NCBI GenBank assembly: GCA_022712315.1
Contig: JALAGS010000210.1
Location: forward strand, 56,625-120,624
Direction: 5' to 3'
Length of the DNA stretch: 64,000 bases
From: Sphingobacterium sp.
GTDB lineage: Bacteria > Bacteroidota > Bacteroidia > Sphingobacteriales > Sphingobacteriaceae
The notes beneath the pieces were generated by a model. The model did no database searches, was not told where the DNA came from, and was given only the letters and a program-made list of their open reading frames with translations. Within the stretch, counting starts at the first letter, position 1. Each line of letters opens with the position of its first letter. Below, in pieces: positions 9,717 to 18,590 of the stretch. Made by a program: the position numbers and the translations under genes.

Positions 9717-9922
9717 TGCTGTTTTGATTCATATGGAGTGTTCTGCGTTCCTAAAAACCATTTTTTACTGCTAAAAAGACCAAAAAATACACGGTCTAAC
9801 CTTGCGGATTGACTGATATTTGAGGTATAACTGATTATAAAAAATAACCAATTTATTAAATGCATGGCTTAGCCATCAATAATCTACTTAGGGTAGGCTA
9901 TCGCCATAAAAACTGATTTATT
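9717..9922 (+). promoter_or_regulatory. Leader and control region of the PUL 1 susC gene
   Basis: The 206-nt gap lacks a good TTTG/TAnnTTTG promoter. It contains AAAAATAACCAATTTAT at 9840-9856, which recurs with one change upstream of the PUL 2 susC (23435-23451). A small hairpin ATGGC-TTA-GCCAT follows at 9864-9876. The shared 17-mer suggests a common control or leader element for the two susC genes; it is an observation, not a proven site. Confidence 0.45.
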
Positions 9923-12900
9923 ATGATAAAAAGTATCACAAAAATGGGGTGCTTTGTACTCTTCCTGTTTCTTGCTATGGGGAGTATAGGCTTACCGGTC
10001 TTTGCCCAGCAAAACATCCGGCTTTCAGGAAAAGTGACCAACAAAAAAGGAGAGGCACTGCAGGGAGTCAATGTTCGCGTTAAAGGGAAAAGTCAGGGAA
10101 CAAGTACTGATGCTGTGGGGAAGTATCAGCTGGATGTTACCGCCTCCAGTACGGTTGTCTTTAGCCAAGTGGGCATGAAAGAGCTGGAGCGAGCAGTCGG
10201 TAACCAGCGGCAACTGGATGTCACATTGGAAGATAGCGACAATGCGCTGGATGAGATTGTGGTCACGGGCTATGGTGGTGTCGCAAAGAAACGTGACCTC
10301 ACAGGTGCCATCTCTTCTGTCAATGCAAAGAAAATCGAAGAACGTCAGCCTATTAATCTTTTCGATGCCTTACAGGGGCAGGCGGCTGGGGTTCTTATTG
10401 TCAATGACGGTGGTGGTGCACCCGGGGCGACAGGTTCCATCCAGGTACGGGGTACGTCAACTTTAAATGGTGGTAATGGTCCTTTATATCTGGTCGATGG
10501 GGTCATTAACCCAGACGGCGCCACCATCAACCCAACGGATATTGAGAACATCGAGGTGCTGAAAGATGCCGCCTCTGCATCTATTTATGGGTCGCGTGCG
10601 GCCAATGGGGTTATCCTGATCACCACCAAGCGCGGTTCCGAAGGAAGACCAATGGTCAATGTCAACTACAATCATCTTTTTGGTCGTCTGGCTCATTATA
10701 TCCCAGTAAGCAATTCGGCAGAGGTAAGGGCTTTTAGGTATATTCAAGGACTCAATACCAATACGGATTCCATCAACCCAAGTTTCAATTCCGACAACGA
10801 TTTGCAGCGGCTTTTATTGGGTAATCTGGCACAGAAGAAGGAAATTAAGGTGAGTGTTTCCGGTGGTCAGAAAAATCTCCGCTACTACAGTAGCTTAAAT
10901 TACCTGGACGATAAATCTATTATCCTGAATAGTTACGCCAAACGTTTGCAGTCACGCATCAATGTGGAATATCAGTTTTCATCCAAATTGAGGTACTCCA
11001 ACAATATTTCCTTTTCCTGGCAGAAAGGTAATACAATTCCGATCGGGAATACGATCCGTGTCGTCATGGACCGACCTGCGTATTCACTGATTTATTATCC
11101 TGACGGTTCCCTAACAAGTTATATCGGCTCGAAACGGAATCCAGTAGCCAACGCTTTGTTTGAAAAAAATATTGATGAAACTTATTCTGGACAATTTAAC
11201 AACCAATTGGATTATCAGATCAGGGACGACCTGAAATTTACGACTTTGTTTAACGCAAGGCTGGACAACTTGCAGAATACGCAATTTTCGCCGCGTTTTC
11301 TCTCGGCAAATAAGGATCAGAATAGCGGAACAAATGAATTTAATAAGACATTTACCTGGGAGTTTCAATCCTATCTGAATTATAATAAAACTTTTGCGCA
11401 GGATCATAATGTCACGGCTTTATTGGGATTCAGTTCGGATCGTAGACGCTATGACCGTTTTCATTCCGAATATATGAATAGCGTAAATGAGGAGGTACTG
11501 GTGACTTTTCCAGATTACCTCACACCTTCAAAAACCTATACTACTGCGACAGCGAATGCTTCTGCCTCTGTTTTTAGCCGGATCGGCTATAACTACAAGG
11601 GACGTTACATCGTTCAGGGGTCGTACAGAAGGGATGGTTCATCGCGGTTCGGCGAGACAAATAAATGGGGGAACTTCCTTTCGGCATCTGCTGCCTGGCG
11701 TTTCTCGGATGAGAATTTCATGAAATGGGCGAAACCGGCATTGATAGATGCTAAACTTCGATACAGCATCGGACAGCTTGGAAATGATAAAGTTGGTGAT
11801 TACGAATCGTACACCAAAGTGGCCTTTGGTGGATCTTATAACGGTGTCGGCGGAGCTGCTTTGACCAGTACTTTTGGGAATAATCGGATCAAATGGGAAA
11901 CGACCACGCAGAACAATGTGGGGCTGGATCTTACTTTCTTAAATGGTCGATTGGGATTTACTGCAGATTACTATGTCAAGACAACCACCGATCTATTATA
12001 CCCGAGAGAGCTGGCCAAGGAAACAGGTTATGCCAAGGTGAATGTCAATTTAGGGACAATTCGCAATCGCGGGATGGAATTTGTCATCAGCGCCAAACCA
12101 ATCGTAACACGTGATTTCAGCTGGGAGGTAAACGGCAATATCTCCTTTGAGCGCGGTAAGATCGTGAAGCTGGCCGATGGAATACCATTTTTCCCGGGTA
12201 ATAAATGGTACGCGGAAGAAGGTGGCCGTATCGGTAATTTCTACGGCTGGCGCAATCTGGGGGTATATGCCTGGGATGAATCCAACGCTTACAACGACAA
12301 CTGGGAAAAATTGACATTGGTACTTGACGATCAGGGCAAACCATTGTATCGCGATGGAAAGGCTGTGTATACATTTAACGGCAATGATTACCAAGGAACC
12401 GTACATCAGCTCTACGCACCAGACGGTAAATTAAAAGGCGGTGATGCGGAATGGCTCAACAATAAGAAAGACAGCTTGATCAACGACGAAGACCGCATGA
12501 TCCTCGGCAATGCGACACCTGATTTCTATTTTGGTTTTATGCAGACTTTTAGATATAAACGATTTACGCTAAACGTACTCTTCAACGGTTCTTTTGGCGG
12601 TGAAGTTTATAATGCTTTGCTGCAACGTCAGAATTATCCGACCAATACAGGAGCAGGTTCACCGGATATGGTCTACAATGTATGGCGCAAACCCGGGGAT
12701 GTGGCAAAATATCCAAATTATGTGGAGCGAAACAACCGTGGAAATATGAAAACCAATCAGAATAGCCTCTATATCGAAGATGCCACTTTTATCCGTTTGT
12801 CAAGTGTACGGCTAGCCTATACGTTTGATCCTCAGTTGATCAATAGGTTGAAAATGAAAGGACTTACGGCTTTCGTTTATGGAAGCAACCTATTGACATG

Positions 12901-13021
12901 GACCAATTATCGGGGCTACGATCCTGAATTCAGTACGAACAATCCGCTGACACCGGGTGAGGACGATGGCCGTTACCCAAGGAGACGGGAGTTTGGATTT
13001 GGGGTAAATATTAATTTTTAG
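9923..13021 (+). CDS. SusC/RagA-type TonB-dependent glycan importer (PUL 1)
   Basis: Outer-membrane transporter that, with its SusD partner as lid, imports oligosaccharides using TonB energy. The 1032-residue protein has a signal peptide ending VFAQ (~29), a CarboxypepD_reg domain (LSGKVTNKKGEALQGVNVRVKG), a TonB box-like LDEIVVTGYG (~112), the SusC signature plug (FDALQGQAAGVLIVNDGGG, QVRGTSTLNG, PLYLVDGV, IENIEVLKDAASASIYGSRAANGVILITTK) and a long barrel ending in INF. It is followed after 57 nt by SusD. No FecR-type anti-sigma factor, ECF sigma gene or hybrid two-component regulator is next to it, so its regulation is not explained by local protein genes. Confidence 0.96.
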   Translation: MIKSITKMGCFVLFLFLAMGSIGLPVFAQQNIRLSGKVTNKKGEALQGVNVRVKGKSQGTSTDAVGKYQLDVTASSTVVFSQVGMKELERAVGNQRQLDVTLEDSDNALDEIVVTGYGGVAKKRDLTGAISSVNAKKIEERQPINLFDALQGQAAGVLIVNDGGGAPGATGSIQVRGTSTLNGGNGPLYLVDGVINPDGATINPTDIENIEVLKDAASASIYGSRAANGVILITTKRGSEGRPMVNVNYNHLFGRLAHYIPVSNSAEVRAFRYIQGLNTNTDSINPSFNSDNDLQRLLLGNLAQKKEIKVSVSGGQKNLRYYSSLNYLDDKSIILNSYAKRLQSRINVEYQFSSKLRYSNNISFSWQKGNTIPIGNTIRVVMDRPAYSLIYYPDGSLTSYIGSKRNPVANALFEKNIDETYSGQFNNQLDYQIRDDLKFTTLFNARLDNLQNTQFSPRFLSANKDQNSGTNEFNKTFTWEFQSYLNYNKTFAQDHNVTALLGFSSDRRRYDRFHSEYMNSVNEEVLVTFPDYLTPSKTYTTATANASASVFSRIGYNYKGRYIVQGSYRRDGSSRFGETNKWGNFLSASAAWRFSDENFMKWAKPALIDAKLRYSIGQLGNDKVGDYESYTKVAFGGSYNGVGGAALTSTFGNNRIKWETTTQNNVGLDLTFLNGRLGFTADYYVKTTTDLLYPRELAKETGYAKVNVNLGTIRNRGMEFVISAKPIVTRDFSWEVNGNISFERGKIVKLADGIPFFPGNKWYAEEGGRIGNFYGWRNLGVYAWDESNAYNDNWEKLTLVLDDQGKPLYRDGKAVYTFNGNDYQGTVHQLYAPDGKLKGGDAEWLNNKKDSLINDEDRMILGNATPDFYFGFMQTFRYKRFTLNVLFNGSFGGEVYNALLQRQNYPTNTGAGSPDMVYNVWRKPGDVAKYPNYVERNNRGNMKTNQNSLYIEDATFIRLSSVRLAYTFDPQLINRLKMKGLTAFVYGSNLLTWTNYRGYDPEFSTNNPLTPGEDDGRYPRRREFGFGVNINF

Positions 13022-13078
13022 CATATATCTATTCGGTTAGGTTCCATCTGACGGATGGAATGAAAAAATATTTTTGAC

Positions 13079-14641
13079 ATGAAAACAAAGATCTTAGCAC
13101 TGTTACTGCTGTCAGCCACGCTGGGAAGCTGTAATAAATTTTTGGAAGAAAAACCGCTGGCCGAAGTTGCTCTGGACCAGCATTATAAAAACTTGTACGA
13201 TGTGCAGGCCGCAATCGCTGGAATGTATAGCGCCTTTCAGCTTGAAATGGTTGGCAAGGGTAACTATCAGGATAACAAAGATAATTACCTCGAGAAATAC
13301 CTGTATTGGGGCGAATACCGTGCGGATAATTTTGACCGTGCAATTAGCTACACCAAAGACTATGTGGACGAGATTGTGTTAAACAGTCTGACACCGACCA
13401 ATCAGTTTTCAGACTGGAGCGGACTCTATACCGCCATCGGGCGTATCAATAACAATATCAAATACATTCCAAAAGCAGCGGAATTGGATAGCCGTATCAC
13501 GCCGGAGATGCTGAAGGATTATCTCGCGCAGTGCCATGCACTTCGGGCCATGTGTTATTTCTATCTCGTCCGTGTATGGGGAGATGCTCCGATATGGCTT
13601 GAACCGTATGAAGACGTACAGCAGCCTGCTGCTAGCCCACGTGAATCGAAAGATAAGATATTGAACGAGGTCATTATACCGGATCTGGAAAAAGCCTATT
13701 CCCTGGTCGATAAAGATGCGAAAAACTCCCTATGGACAATCGGAGGAGCAGGGATCTGTGCCATCATGTCCGATGTGTATATGTGGAAGAAGGATTATCA
13801 AAATGCAACGAAATGGATTGGACGCCTGTTTTTGACCAAGTCACCTACAGGTGTAAGCTATGCCGGAGCCAATGAAACCAATTTACAGGATGGCGCAAGC
13901 TGGAAAACTATTTTTGTCAATCCAACTTCCAGCAAAGAAACCATCTGGAGCATCCATTGGGATTACCTCAAAAATGGCTGTGCCTGTATGCAGACATCAT
14001 GGTCTCCCAACAATAAACAGATTGTAGTCGATGAAGGAGTGTGGGCAACCTGGTTTCAGCCACAGACCACCACCTCGCCAAGCCCCGATATCAGGCCGCA
14101 ACAGACTTTAGATGTGTATTTTGGATTGCCAAGCAATAAGCGGGACCGATTTATCAAATGGTATCCTACGGATGCCAATCCAACCAAAGCGGATCCATGG
14201 CCCATCACAAATCAGGCACTTCCCGTTTATCTAACGATGTACAGATTGAGCGATATGTATCTCTTGTACGCGGAAGCGTTGAATGGCCTGGGGGATCGGA
14301 CCAACGCCCTGAAATATTTAAACTTTGTCCGCAAACGTGCACGCCTACCACAGTATGATGCTAATGACGCAACGATTGCCACAAGCTATCAGCTGGAAAC
14401 GGCTATTCTGGATGAACGTCGTATGGAGCTCTTTGGTGAGGGGAAAAGGTGGTTTGATCTGGTACGGACGGGCAGGGTGAAGGATGTGATGGATCCCATA
14501 CTGAAACGAAGACAGGAAGAAGCCGGCAATTTGGAAAAACCCGGATTCCTGGATCCAACAAATAGAGTGTATTGGCCTATTCACCGGAATGTTTTAAACT
14601 CGAATAAAGCATTGGTTCAAAATCCGGGATATACAGATTAA
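13079..14641 (+). CDS. SusD/RagB-type surface glycan-binding lipoprotein (PUL 1)
   Basis: Cell-surface lipoprotein that caps the preceding SusC and binds the glycan. Lipoprotein signal MKTKILALLLLSATLGSC with lipobox LGSC (Cys 18), then the SusD-like N-terminal part (FLEEKPLAEVALDQHYKN) and TPR-like helices (ALRAMCYFYLVRVWGDAP). The C-terminal RagB/SusD part has LYAEALNGLGD, the ILDERRMELFGEGKRWFDLVRTG signature, and YWPIHRNVLNSN before LVQNPGY. The 520-residue length is typical. Ligand-contact residues cannot be identified by eye. It stands between susC and a FAS1-like lipoprotein in one apparent operon. Confidence 0.96.
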   Translation: MKTKILALLLLSATLGSCNKFLEEKPLAEVALDQHYKNLYDVQAAIAGMYSAFQLEMVGKGNYQDNKDNYLEKYLYWGEYRADNFDRAISYTKDYVDEIVLNSLTPTNQFSDWSGLYTAIGRINNNIKYIPKAAELDSRITPEMLKDYLAQCHALRAMCYFYLVRVWGDAPIWLEPYEDVQQPAASPRESKDKILNEVIIPDLEKAYSLVDKDAKNSLWTIGGAGICAIMSDVYMWKKDYQNATKWIGRLFLTKSPTGVSYAGANETNLQDGASWKTIFVNPTSSKETIWSIHWDYLKNGCACMQTSWSPNNKQIVVDEGVWATWFQPQTTTSPSPDIRPQQTLDVYFGLPSNKRDRFIKWYPTDANPTKADPWPITNQALPVYLTMYRLSDMYLLYAEALNGLGDRTNALKYLNFVRKRARLPQYDANDATIATSYQLETAILDERRMELFGEGKRWFDLVRTGRVKDVMDPILKRRQEEAGNLEKPGFLDPTNRVYWPIHRNVLNSNKALVQNPGYTD

Positions 14642-14665
14642 CAGAAGAATTTAAATCAGAGCGTC

Positions 14666-15433
14666 ATGAAAAGAATGTTTAAGACCAAATGGACCTATAG
14701 CGCTATCATCGCCGTAAGTCTATTAATGACAAGTTGTTCACTTTTCGATTTGGAACTGCAAAAAGATTACGATTACCAACATAAAACTTTAGATCCCAAT
14801 ATCGGGATCAGTGCACGGAAATTTTTGGAGAACCGATCGTACGAAACGGTAGAAAATCCGACAGATACAGTTTTCAAATGGATGCGTAAAGGTCTGGAAT
14901 ATGCAGGTATCCCCTTGGAAGAATTTGAGAAAAACGATCGGACCTTTATTTTTTTGCACAATGAAGGAATAAAGACCTGGGACCCGAAAACGAAAAAAGT
15001 GACTGCAGGCCTCTTTTTTGATTTCCCGATCGTGACCGGAGTAGACGGCACAGGAAAACCGATTACTAGACCGGCGACAAAATGGGAAGATTATAATAAA
15101 GAGGATGTCCGTAACTATTTTCTTTACCTGATGCTGCAGGGGAATTACAACTTTGATAAGCTGACCATTGAAAATACAAAAGCAAAAACAATGCTTCCGG
15201 CCAATACAGTAGCAAGTAAAAGTTCGCTGCTGGGATACCTGAATGAGGGCAAAGGTTTTGATCAAGAAGGGCTGATGGTATTGCGCTTGGTCAACAACAG
15301 CGATTTGGCCCCAATCCAAATTAACAATAAGACAACCAATCGATCTGGGGGATATATTGTCACGAACGGTGTGGTTCATGTCTTTGGAAGCAAGGGGAAT
15401 ACCACTGTCTATCCTTTTGCGGGAGCACTTTAA
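14666..15433 (+). CDS. FAS1 (fasciclin)-like surface lipoprotein in the SusE position (PUL 1)
   Basis: A 255-residue lipoprotein with lipobox MTSC (Cys ~24). After it comes a single domain that looks like a divergent FAS1/fasciclin fold: a segment of the form FKWMRKGLEYAGI...LEEFEKNDRTFIFLHNEGI (residues ~68-105), and near the C-terminus GGYIVTNGVVHVFG, which matches the NGVVHVID-type ending of FAS1 domains. Its place directly after SusD and before the lyase suggests an auxiliary glycan-binding or structural protein on the cell surface. FAS1 assignment is by motif recognition and moderate; the ligand is unknown. Confidence 0.6.
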   Translation: MKRMFKTKWTYSAIIAVSLLMTSCSLFDLELQKDYDYQHKTLDPNIGISARKFLENRSYETVENPTDTVFKWMRKGLEYAGIPLEEFEKNDRTFIFLHNEGIKTWDPKTKKVTAGLFFDFPIVTGVDGTGKPITRPATKWEDYNKEDVRNYFLYLMLQGNYNFDKLTIENTKAKTMLPANTVASKSSLLGYLNEGKGFDQEGLMVLRLVNNSDLAPIQINNKTTNRSGGYIVTNGVVHVFGSKGNTTVYPFAGAL

Positions 15434-15462
15434 AGGAAAACCTTTTAAAACAAATTTAAAAT

Positions 15463-16926
15463 ATGATCAAGAAGAATTCAGTTATTGCTTCATTGCTGCT
15501 GCTGCTGGCCGTGGGAAGCAGCTGTGAGAAATCGCCAGCCGAAAAACTCACGTTAAACAGTATTGCCTGTGTGCAATGTCACACCATTCAGTCGGCAGCA
15601 GATCTTCAGGCACTGAGCTTACAGCCCGGAGACACAGTCATTATGAAGTCCGGCCAATGGACCAATCAGGAACTAACCTTCAGTGCTCAAGGGACCAAAC
15701 AGCAACCTATTGTGCTGATGGCAGAGCAGCGTGGAGCTGTTATCATGAAAGGTACCTCATCCGTTAGTATCACGGGACAATGGTTGGTTGTGGATGGGCT
15801 TGTCTTTCAGGAAGGCTATACCTCGGGGAAAAATGTGGTTGATTTCACTTCATCCTCTTCCAATTGTCGTTTAACCAATACATCTATTATGGACTATAAT
15901 CCTCCGGCGGCAACGACCGACTACCGTTGGGTTTCCATTAACGGTTCTTACCATCGCATTGACCACTGTTATTTAAGAGGAAAGACCCATCAGGGACCGA
16001 CCATGGTCGTATGGGGAACCAGTAAGCCAATGAAACATCGGATCGACCATAACTTCTTTGGCGAACGTGCTGCGGTGCCCGACAATGGCGGGGAGACCAT
16101 ACGCGTCGGAACCAGCGACTGGTCCATGACAAATGCACTGACAACTATTGAAGATAATATCTTTCAGCGCTGTAACGGCGAAACGGAAATCATATCCAAT
16201 AAGATGGGGGCTGATACCATTCGGAATAACTATTTTTATGAAAGTCAGGGAACCCTATGCCTACGGCATGGCAATGGATCTGCCGTTTATGGAAACTATT
16301 TTGTCGGTAATGGCAATAGTGCTGCTGGTGGTATTCGTATCATAGGTGAAGATCATCTTGTGTATAACAATTACTTTCAGAATATGGCTGGTACGGGACA
16401 AAAAGCTGCGCTGGCAATCATGGACGGTGTGCCAAATTCACCGTTGAGCGGTTACTTTCAGGTAAAACGCGTGAAAGTTGTGGCCAATACCATGATCAAG
16501 TGTAAGCAGTCATTTGATATCGGTTCGGGAAAAGGAGGAAATAGCCGGACATTGCCGCCGACGGATGGGCATATTGCAAACAATGTGGTATTTCAATCTG
16601 CGCAGTCCACCATGCTAACCTTTACGGATCAACCGGTCAATTTTGTTTATCAGGGAAACATTGTATTTGATGTGCCGACAAGCCAGCAGCTTCCGGCTGG
16701 ATTTACGCGCGTGAACCCACAGTATTCGTTAACGACAGACGGTATCTATGAGCCAACAAGCAGCAGCCCAGTGTTAGGAGCTTTTGTGGGGAATTATCCT
16801 TTTGCGGCTGCTGCGGATGCTGGAGCTCCTAAACTGGATACGAAACATCGCGATCTGCTGAAAGCCCAGAATATTGGGCCTGTATTTATGACTGGTCTGG
16901 GGAGCAGCCTCGTCATTAATCCTTAA
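15463..16926 (+). CDS. Polysaccharide lyase family 6 (PL6), lipoprotein
   Basis: Parallel beta-helix lyase that cleaves uronate-containing polysaccharides by Ca2+-dependent beta-elimination; PL6 includes alginate lyases and the dermatan/chondroitin B lyase. A lipoprotein signal with GSSC (Cys 21) places it on the envelope. The active-site block is complete: Asn208 in NGGETIRVG, Glu240 and Glu242 in NGETEIISNK (Ca2+ ligands), Lys247 (base) and Arg268 in LRHGNGSAVYGN (acid). Spacings E-x-E-x4-K and 21 residues from Lys to Arg match chondroitinase B. At 487 residues it has only the catalytic domain. It is the last gene of PUL 1; its unsaturated products would suit the GH105 enzyme. A terminator hairpin follows. 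Confidence 0.92.
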   Translation: MIKKNSVIASLLLLLAVGSSCEKSPAEKLTLNSIACVQCHTIQSAADLQALSLQPGDTVIMKSGQWTNQELTFSAQGTKQQPIVLMAEQRGAVIMKGTSSVSITGQWLVVDGLVFQEGYTSGKNVVDFTSSSSNCRLTNTSIMDYNPPAATTDYRWVSINGSYHRIDHCYLRGKTHQGPTMVVWGTSKPMKHRIDHNFFGERAAVPDNGGETIRVGTSDWSMTNALTTIEDNIFQRCNGETEIISNKMGADTIRNNYFYESQGTLCLRHGNGSAVYGNYFVGNGNSAAGGIRIIGEDHLVYNNYFQNMAGTGQKAALAIMDGVPNSPLSGYFQVKRVKVVANTMIKCKQSFDIGSGKGGNSRTLPPTDGHIANNVVFQSAQSTMLTFTDQPVNFVYQGNIVFDVPTSQQLPAGFTRVNPQYSLTTDGIYEPTSSSPVLGAFVGNYPFAAAADAGAPKLDTKHRDLLKAQNIGPVFMTGLGSSLVINP

Positions 16927-16945
16927 ATGAATGTAAATAATATTT

Positions 16946-16977
16946 TATGCGGTAAATATGCTTGTATTTACCGCATA
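16946..16977 (+). terminator. Terminator-like hairpin after PUL 1
   Basis: A 13-bp stem (arms TATGCGGTAAATA and TATTTACCGCATA) with a 6-nt loop lies 20 nt after the PL6 stop. The following bases are AT-rich but there is no long T-run, so termination efficiency is uncertain. The rest of the 16927-17255 gap holds no gene I can support. Confidence 0.7.
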
Positions 16978-17078
16978 TAATTATGAGATCAACGGAAACA
17001 TACTGCTACCAAGTTATATCAAAAAACAATATTCATTTAGTTTTTAGACAGTAATTAGTCATTGTTTATTCAGTCTAC

Positions 17079-17111
17079 ACTGAGCAATCACTGAACAATC
17101 ACTGAACAAGC
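17079..17111. repeat. Three tandem 11-bp repeats
   Basis: Three copies of an 11-mer, ACTGAGCAATC, ACTGAACAATC and ACTGAACAAGC, follow each other without a gap in the spacer between PUL 1 and the XRE gene. The function is unknown; they may be protein-binding iterons or a slippage product. Confidence 0.6.
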
Positions 17112-17255
17112 AGTGTCAAAAGATAGAATATGGTTACTATCTGATCTTAGTTTGTTGCGGCTATATTATTTTTCAGTGGATTGGTCTTTGTTTCATTTAA
17201 TAAAGGGAAAGGTATATAAAGTTATTGCACTCACAGATAGTAAGTTTGGCAAATT

Positions 17256-17762
17256 TTATTTATATTTTTTAACAGGTTTTGGAGAGTGCTTTTTTCGGTA
17301 TTCTTTATAATTTCCATGTTTTTCGTATTCCAGCGTACCTTCCTCACAATAACTGCTTAGATAAACAGAAAATTTATTGCTTTGTTCCTTGTTGGCATTC
17401 AGCTGTTTGATTATTTGAGAAACACGGCGGGGTATTTCGAAAAAATTGGAATTGTAAACAAGATTATCCAGTTCTTTTGTCAGTTCAATACGACGTTTTG
17501 ACTCCGGCGGAATATTGTAGAGTGGTGTTAGATCAATTTGTTTTTTGAATATGGTGTTTGGTTGAATATTTAATGCGCGGCAGATCAGGATAAAGTTGTT
17601 CAGTGATGCACCTTTTCCTTTTTCAACAGCTGCTATTGTGTTAGTTGTTAATCCGGTCATATTGGCTACATCTTTCAGCGTGTAGTATATTTTTTCACGT
17701 TGAATGCGCAATTGTTCGCCAATTTCCTCCAGTATATTCTCATTGGTATATCCCATATACAA
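17256..17762 (-). CDS. XRE-family helix-turn-helix transcriptional regulator
   Basis: A 168-residue cytoplasmic DNA-binding protein. The N-terminal HTH_XRE domain is clear: LRIQREKIYYTLKDVANMTGLTTNTIAAVEKGKGASLNNFILICRALNIQP (residues ~17-68), with the recognition helix around TTNTIAAVEKG. The remaining 90 residues are helical and charged with a basic tail (KKHSPKPVKKYK) and no recognised effector domain. It is transcribed away from the guide-RNA modules. TTTGCGCA palindromes at its own 5' end and 320 nt further on make it a candidate autoregulator and regulator of those modules. An alternative ATG exists two codons in; the choice does not affect the domain. Confidence 0.85.
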   Translation of the reverse strand: MYMGYTNENILEEIGEQLRIQREKIYYTLKDVANMTGLTTNTIAAVEKGKGASLNNFILICRALNIQPNTIFKKQIDLTPLYNIPPESKRRIELTKELDNLVYNSNFFEIPRRVSQIIKQLNANKEQSNKFSVYLSSYCEEGTLEYEKHGNYKEYRKKHSPKPVKKYK

Positions 17763-17774
17763 ATGGAAAACTTA

Positions 17775-17784
17775 TTTGCGCATT
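17775..17784. promoter_or_regulatory. TTTGCGCA half-conserved palindrome near the XRE start
   Basis: TTTGCGCATT, 13 nt upstream of the XRE start codon, shares the TTTGCGCA core with the perfect palindromes at 17811-17820 and 18131-18140. It may be an operator for the XRE protein (inference from position and recurrence). Confidence 0.45.
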
Positions 17785-17810
17785 TTTAGAATAATAATAT
17801 TTGTATTTTA

Positions 17811-17842
17811 TTTGCGCAAATTAATATTTGTTTTTATATTTG
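17811..17842 (+). promoter_or_regulatory. Promoter toward the guide-RNA region with an overlapping palindrome
   Basis: TTTG at 17811-17814 and TATATTTG at 17835-17842, 20 nt apart, fit the Bacteroidota promoter pattern on the plus strand. The -33 TTTG is the left half of the perfect palindrome TTTGCGCAAA (17811-17820). A repressor bound there would block the promoter. The transcript would start near 17848 and run toward the first tracrRNA-like module at 18254; no convincing coding gene lies between. Confidence 0.6.
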
Positions 17843-18130
17843 TTTCAACGAAAGCCGATAACTAAATATGAACGACAACAGCGGGATCGGAGAGGAGGGC
17901 CAAACTGCTTTGTACGACTAAAATCTAAAGAATGAGAAAATTAAGAATAAAAAATATCGCAAAGTCACCGGAATAAAATTGATTTCAATTTATTGGATTT
18001 GTATCTAGTATCCTATGTTGATAACCCCTATTATTGACTTGTAACTGCCATTCAAAGCATAGGATGAATAAAAAATAAAATTATCTGAATCGTTGAATAG
18101 ACTTGTTGTTGAGTTTATTTAAAAGCTGTT

Positions 18131-18140
18131 TTTGCGCAAA
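18131..18140. promoter_or_regulatory. Third TTTGCGCAAA palindrome, 115 nt before guide module A
   Basis: The same perfect 10-bp palindrome as at 17811. Its TTTG is followed, after 16 nt, by TTATTTTG (18151-18158), one base off the TAnnTTTG box. This repeats the arrangement of a palindrome over a -33 element, so it may be a second regulated promoter of the guide locus. Confidence 0.5.
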
Positions 18141-18253
18141 AATATAGTAATTATTTTGCGTTAAGGATGTTCTTTGACTTATTGGTATTGAAAAAGGAGA
18201 ATATAAAAATATAGGCTGATCAGTAGTTTTGCTGGTCGGTTTGATTAGGATAG

Positions 18254-18374
18254 GAGGTATCTTGTGATGCCGTAGGGTGAGCGCAATGGCGACTCACTGA
18301 ATACCCTTTTTAATAAAATCTTGGGTTGTATCCTGAGCTATGTTCTTAATTATTATTACGATACTAGGAGGTAA
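18254..18374 (+). ncRNA. tracrRNA-like guide scaffold, module A
   Basis: First of three homologous non-coding blocks. Hairpin 1: GGTAT (18256-18260) with ATGCC (18267-18271). Hairpin 2: AGGGT (18274-18278) with ACCCT (18303-18307), nested around GTGAGCGC and GCGACTCAC. Then a T-run and an anti-repeat-like segment TTGGGTTGTATCC around 18321-18333, which can partly pair with the end of the repeat at 18375-18410. A conserved linker containing ACTAGGAGGTA leads into the repeat. Stems vary in sequence between modules but keep pairing, which supports an RNA function. This copy is the most diverged of the three. Confidence 0.7.
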
Positions 18375-18477
18375 GATGTTAATGATCTTAAATTGTGGGG
18401 TATACACAACCAAAAATTGACTTGCCTCTCAAGTTTATCTCAATGTTAAAGACCTCAGAAAGTAGGGTGGTAGCAAC
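18375..18477 (+). CRISPR. Guide array A: two diverged 36-nt repeats
   Basis: Repeat 1 is 18375-18410 (begins GATGTTAATGATC, ends GGGGTATACACAAC). A 31-nt spacer (18411-18441) follows, then a decayed repeat at 18442-18477 that keeps ATGTTAA, CCTCA, GTAGGGT and GCAAC in the right places. A third, hardly recognisable copy may end near 18538 (ACTACAAC). Same repeat family and orientation as arrays B and C. Confidence 0.7.
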
Positions 18478-18590
18478 TCGTTTTACATAACCAAATGGGT
18501 AGGTAATATGGGATATGCGACGGGCTGATGAACTACAACTGAATTCCCTTGCGTAGTATTTGAAAAGTAAGAAATTTTCAAAATTATATT

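Noticed and set aside
9744..9757. Weak similarity to the spacer at 19403 upstream of the PUL 1 susC
   Set aside because: Only GCGTTC and some A residues agree, with a gap, and the guide seed next to the repeat does not match.
6434..16926. Calling PUL 1 an alginate PUL because of PL6
   Set aside because: PL7, PL17 and downstream uronate enzymes are missing, while GH105 and GH31 are not typical for alginate loci.
17113..17310. 65-residue plus-strand frame starting at GTG
   Set aside because: It overlaps the end of the XRE gene in antisense, has a non-ATG start and no recognisable domain.
17868..17921. 17-codon frame just after the guide-locus promoter
   Set aside because: Too short to support as a gene; kept only as part of the leader observation.
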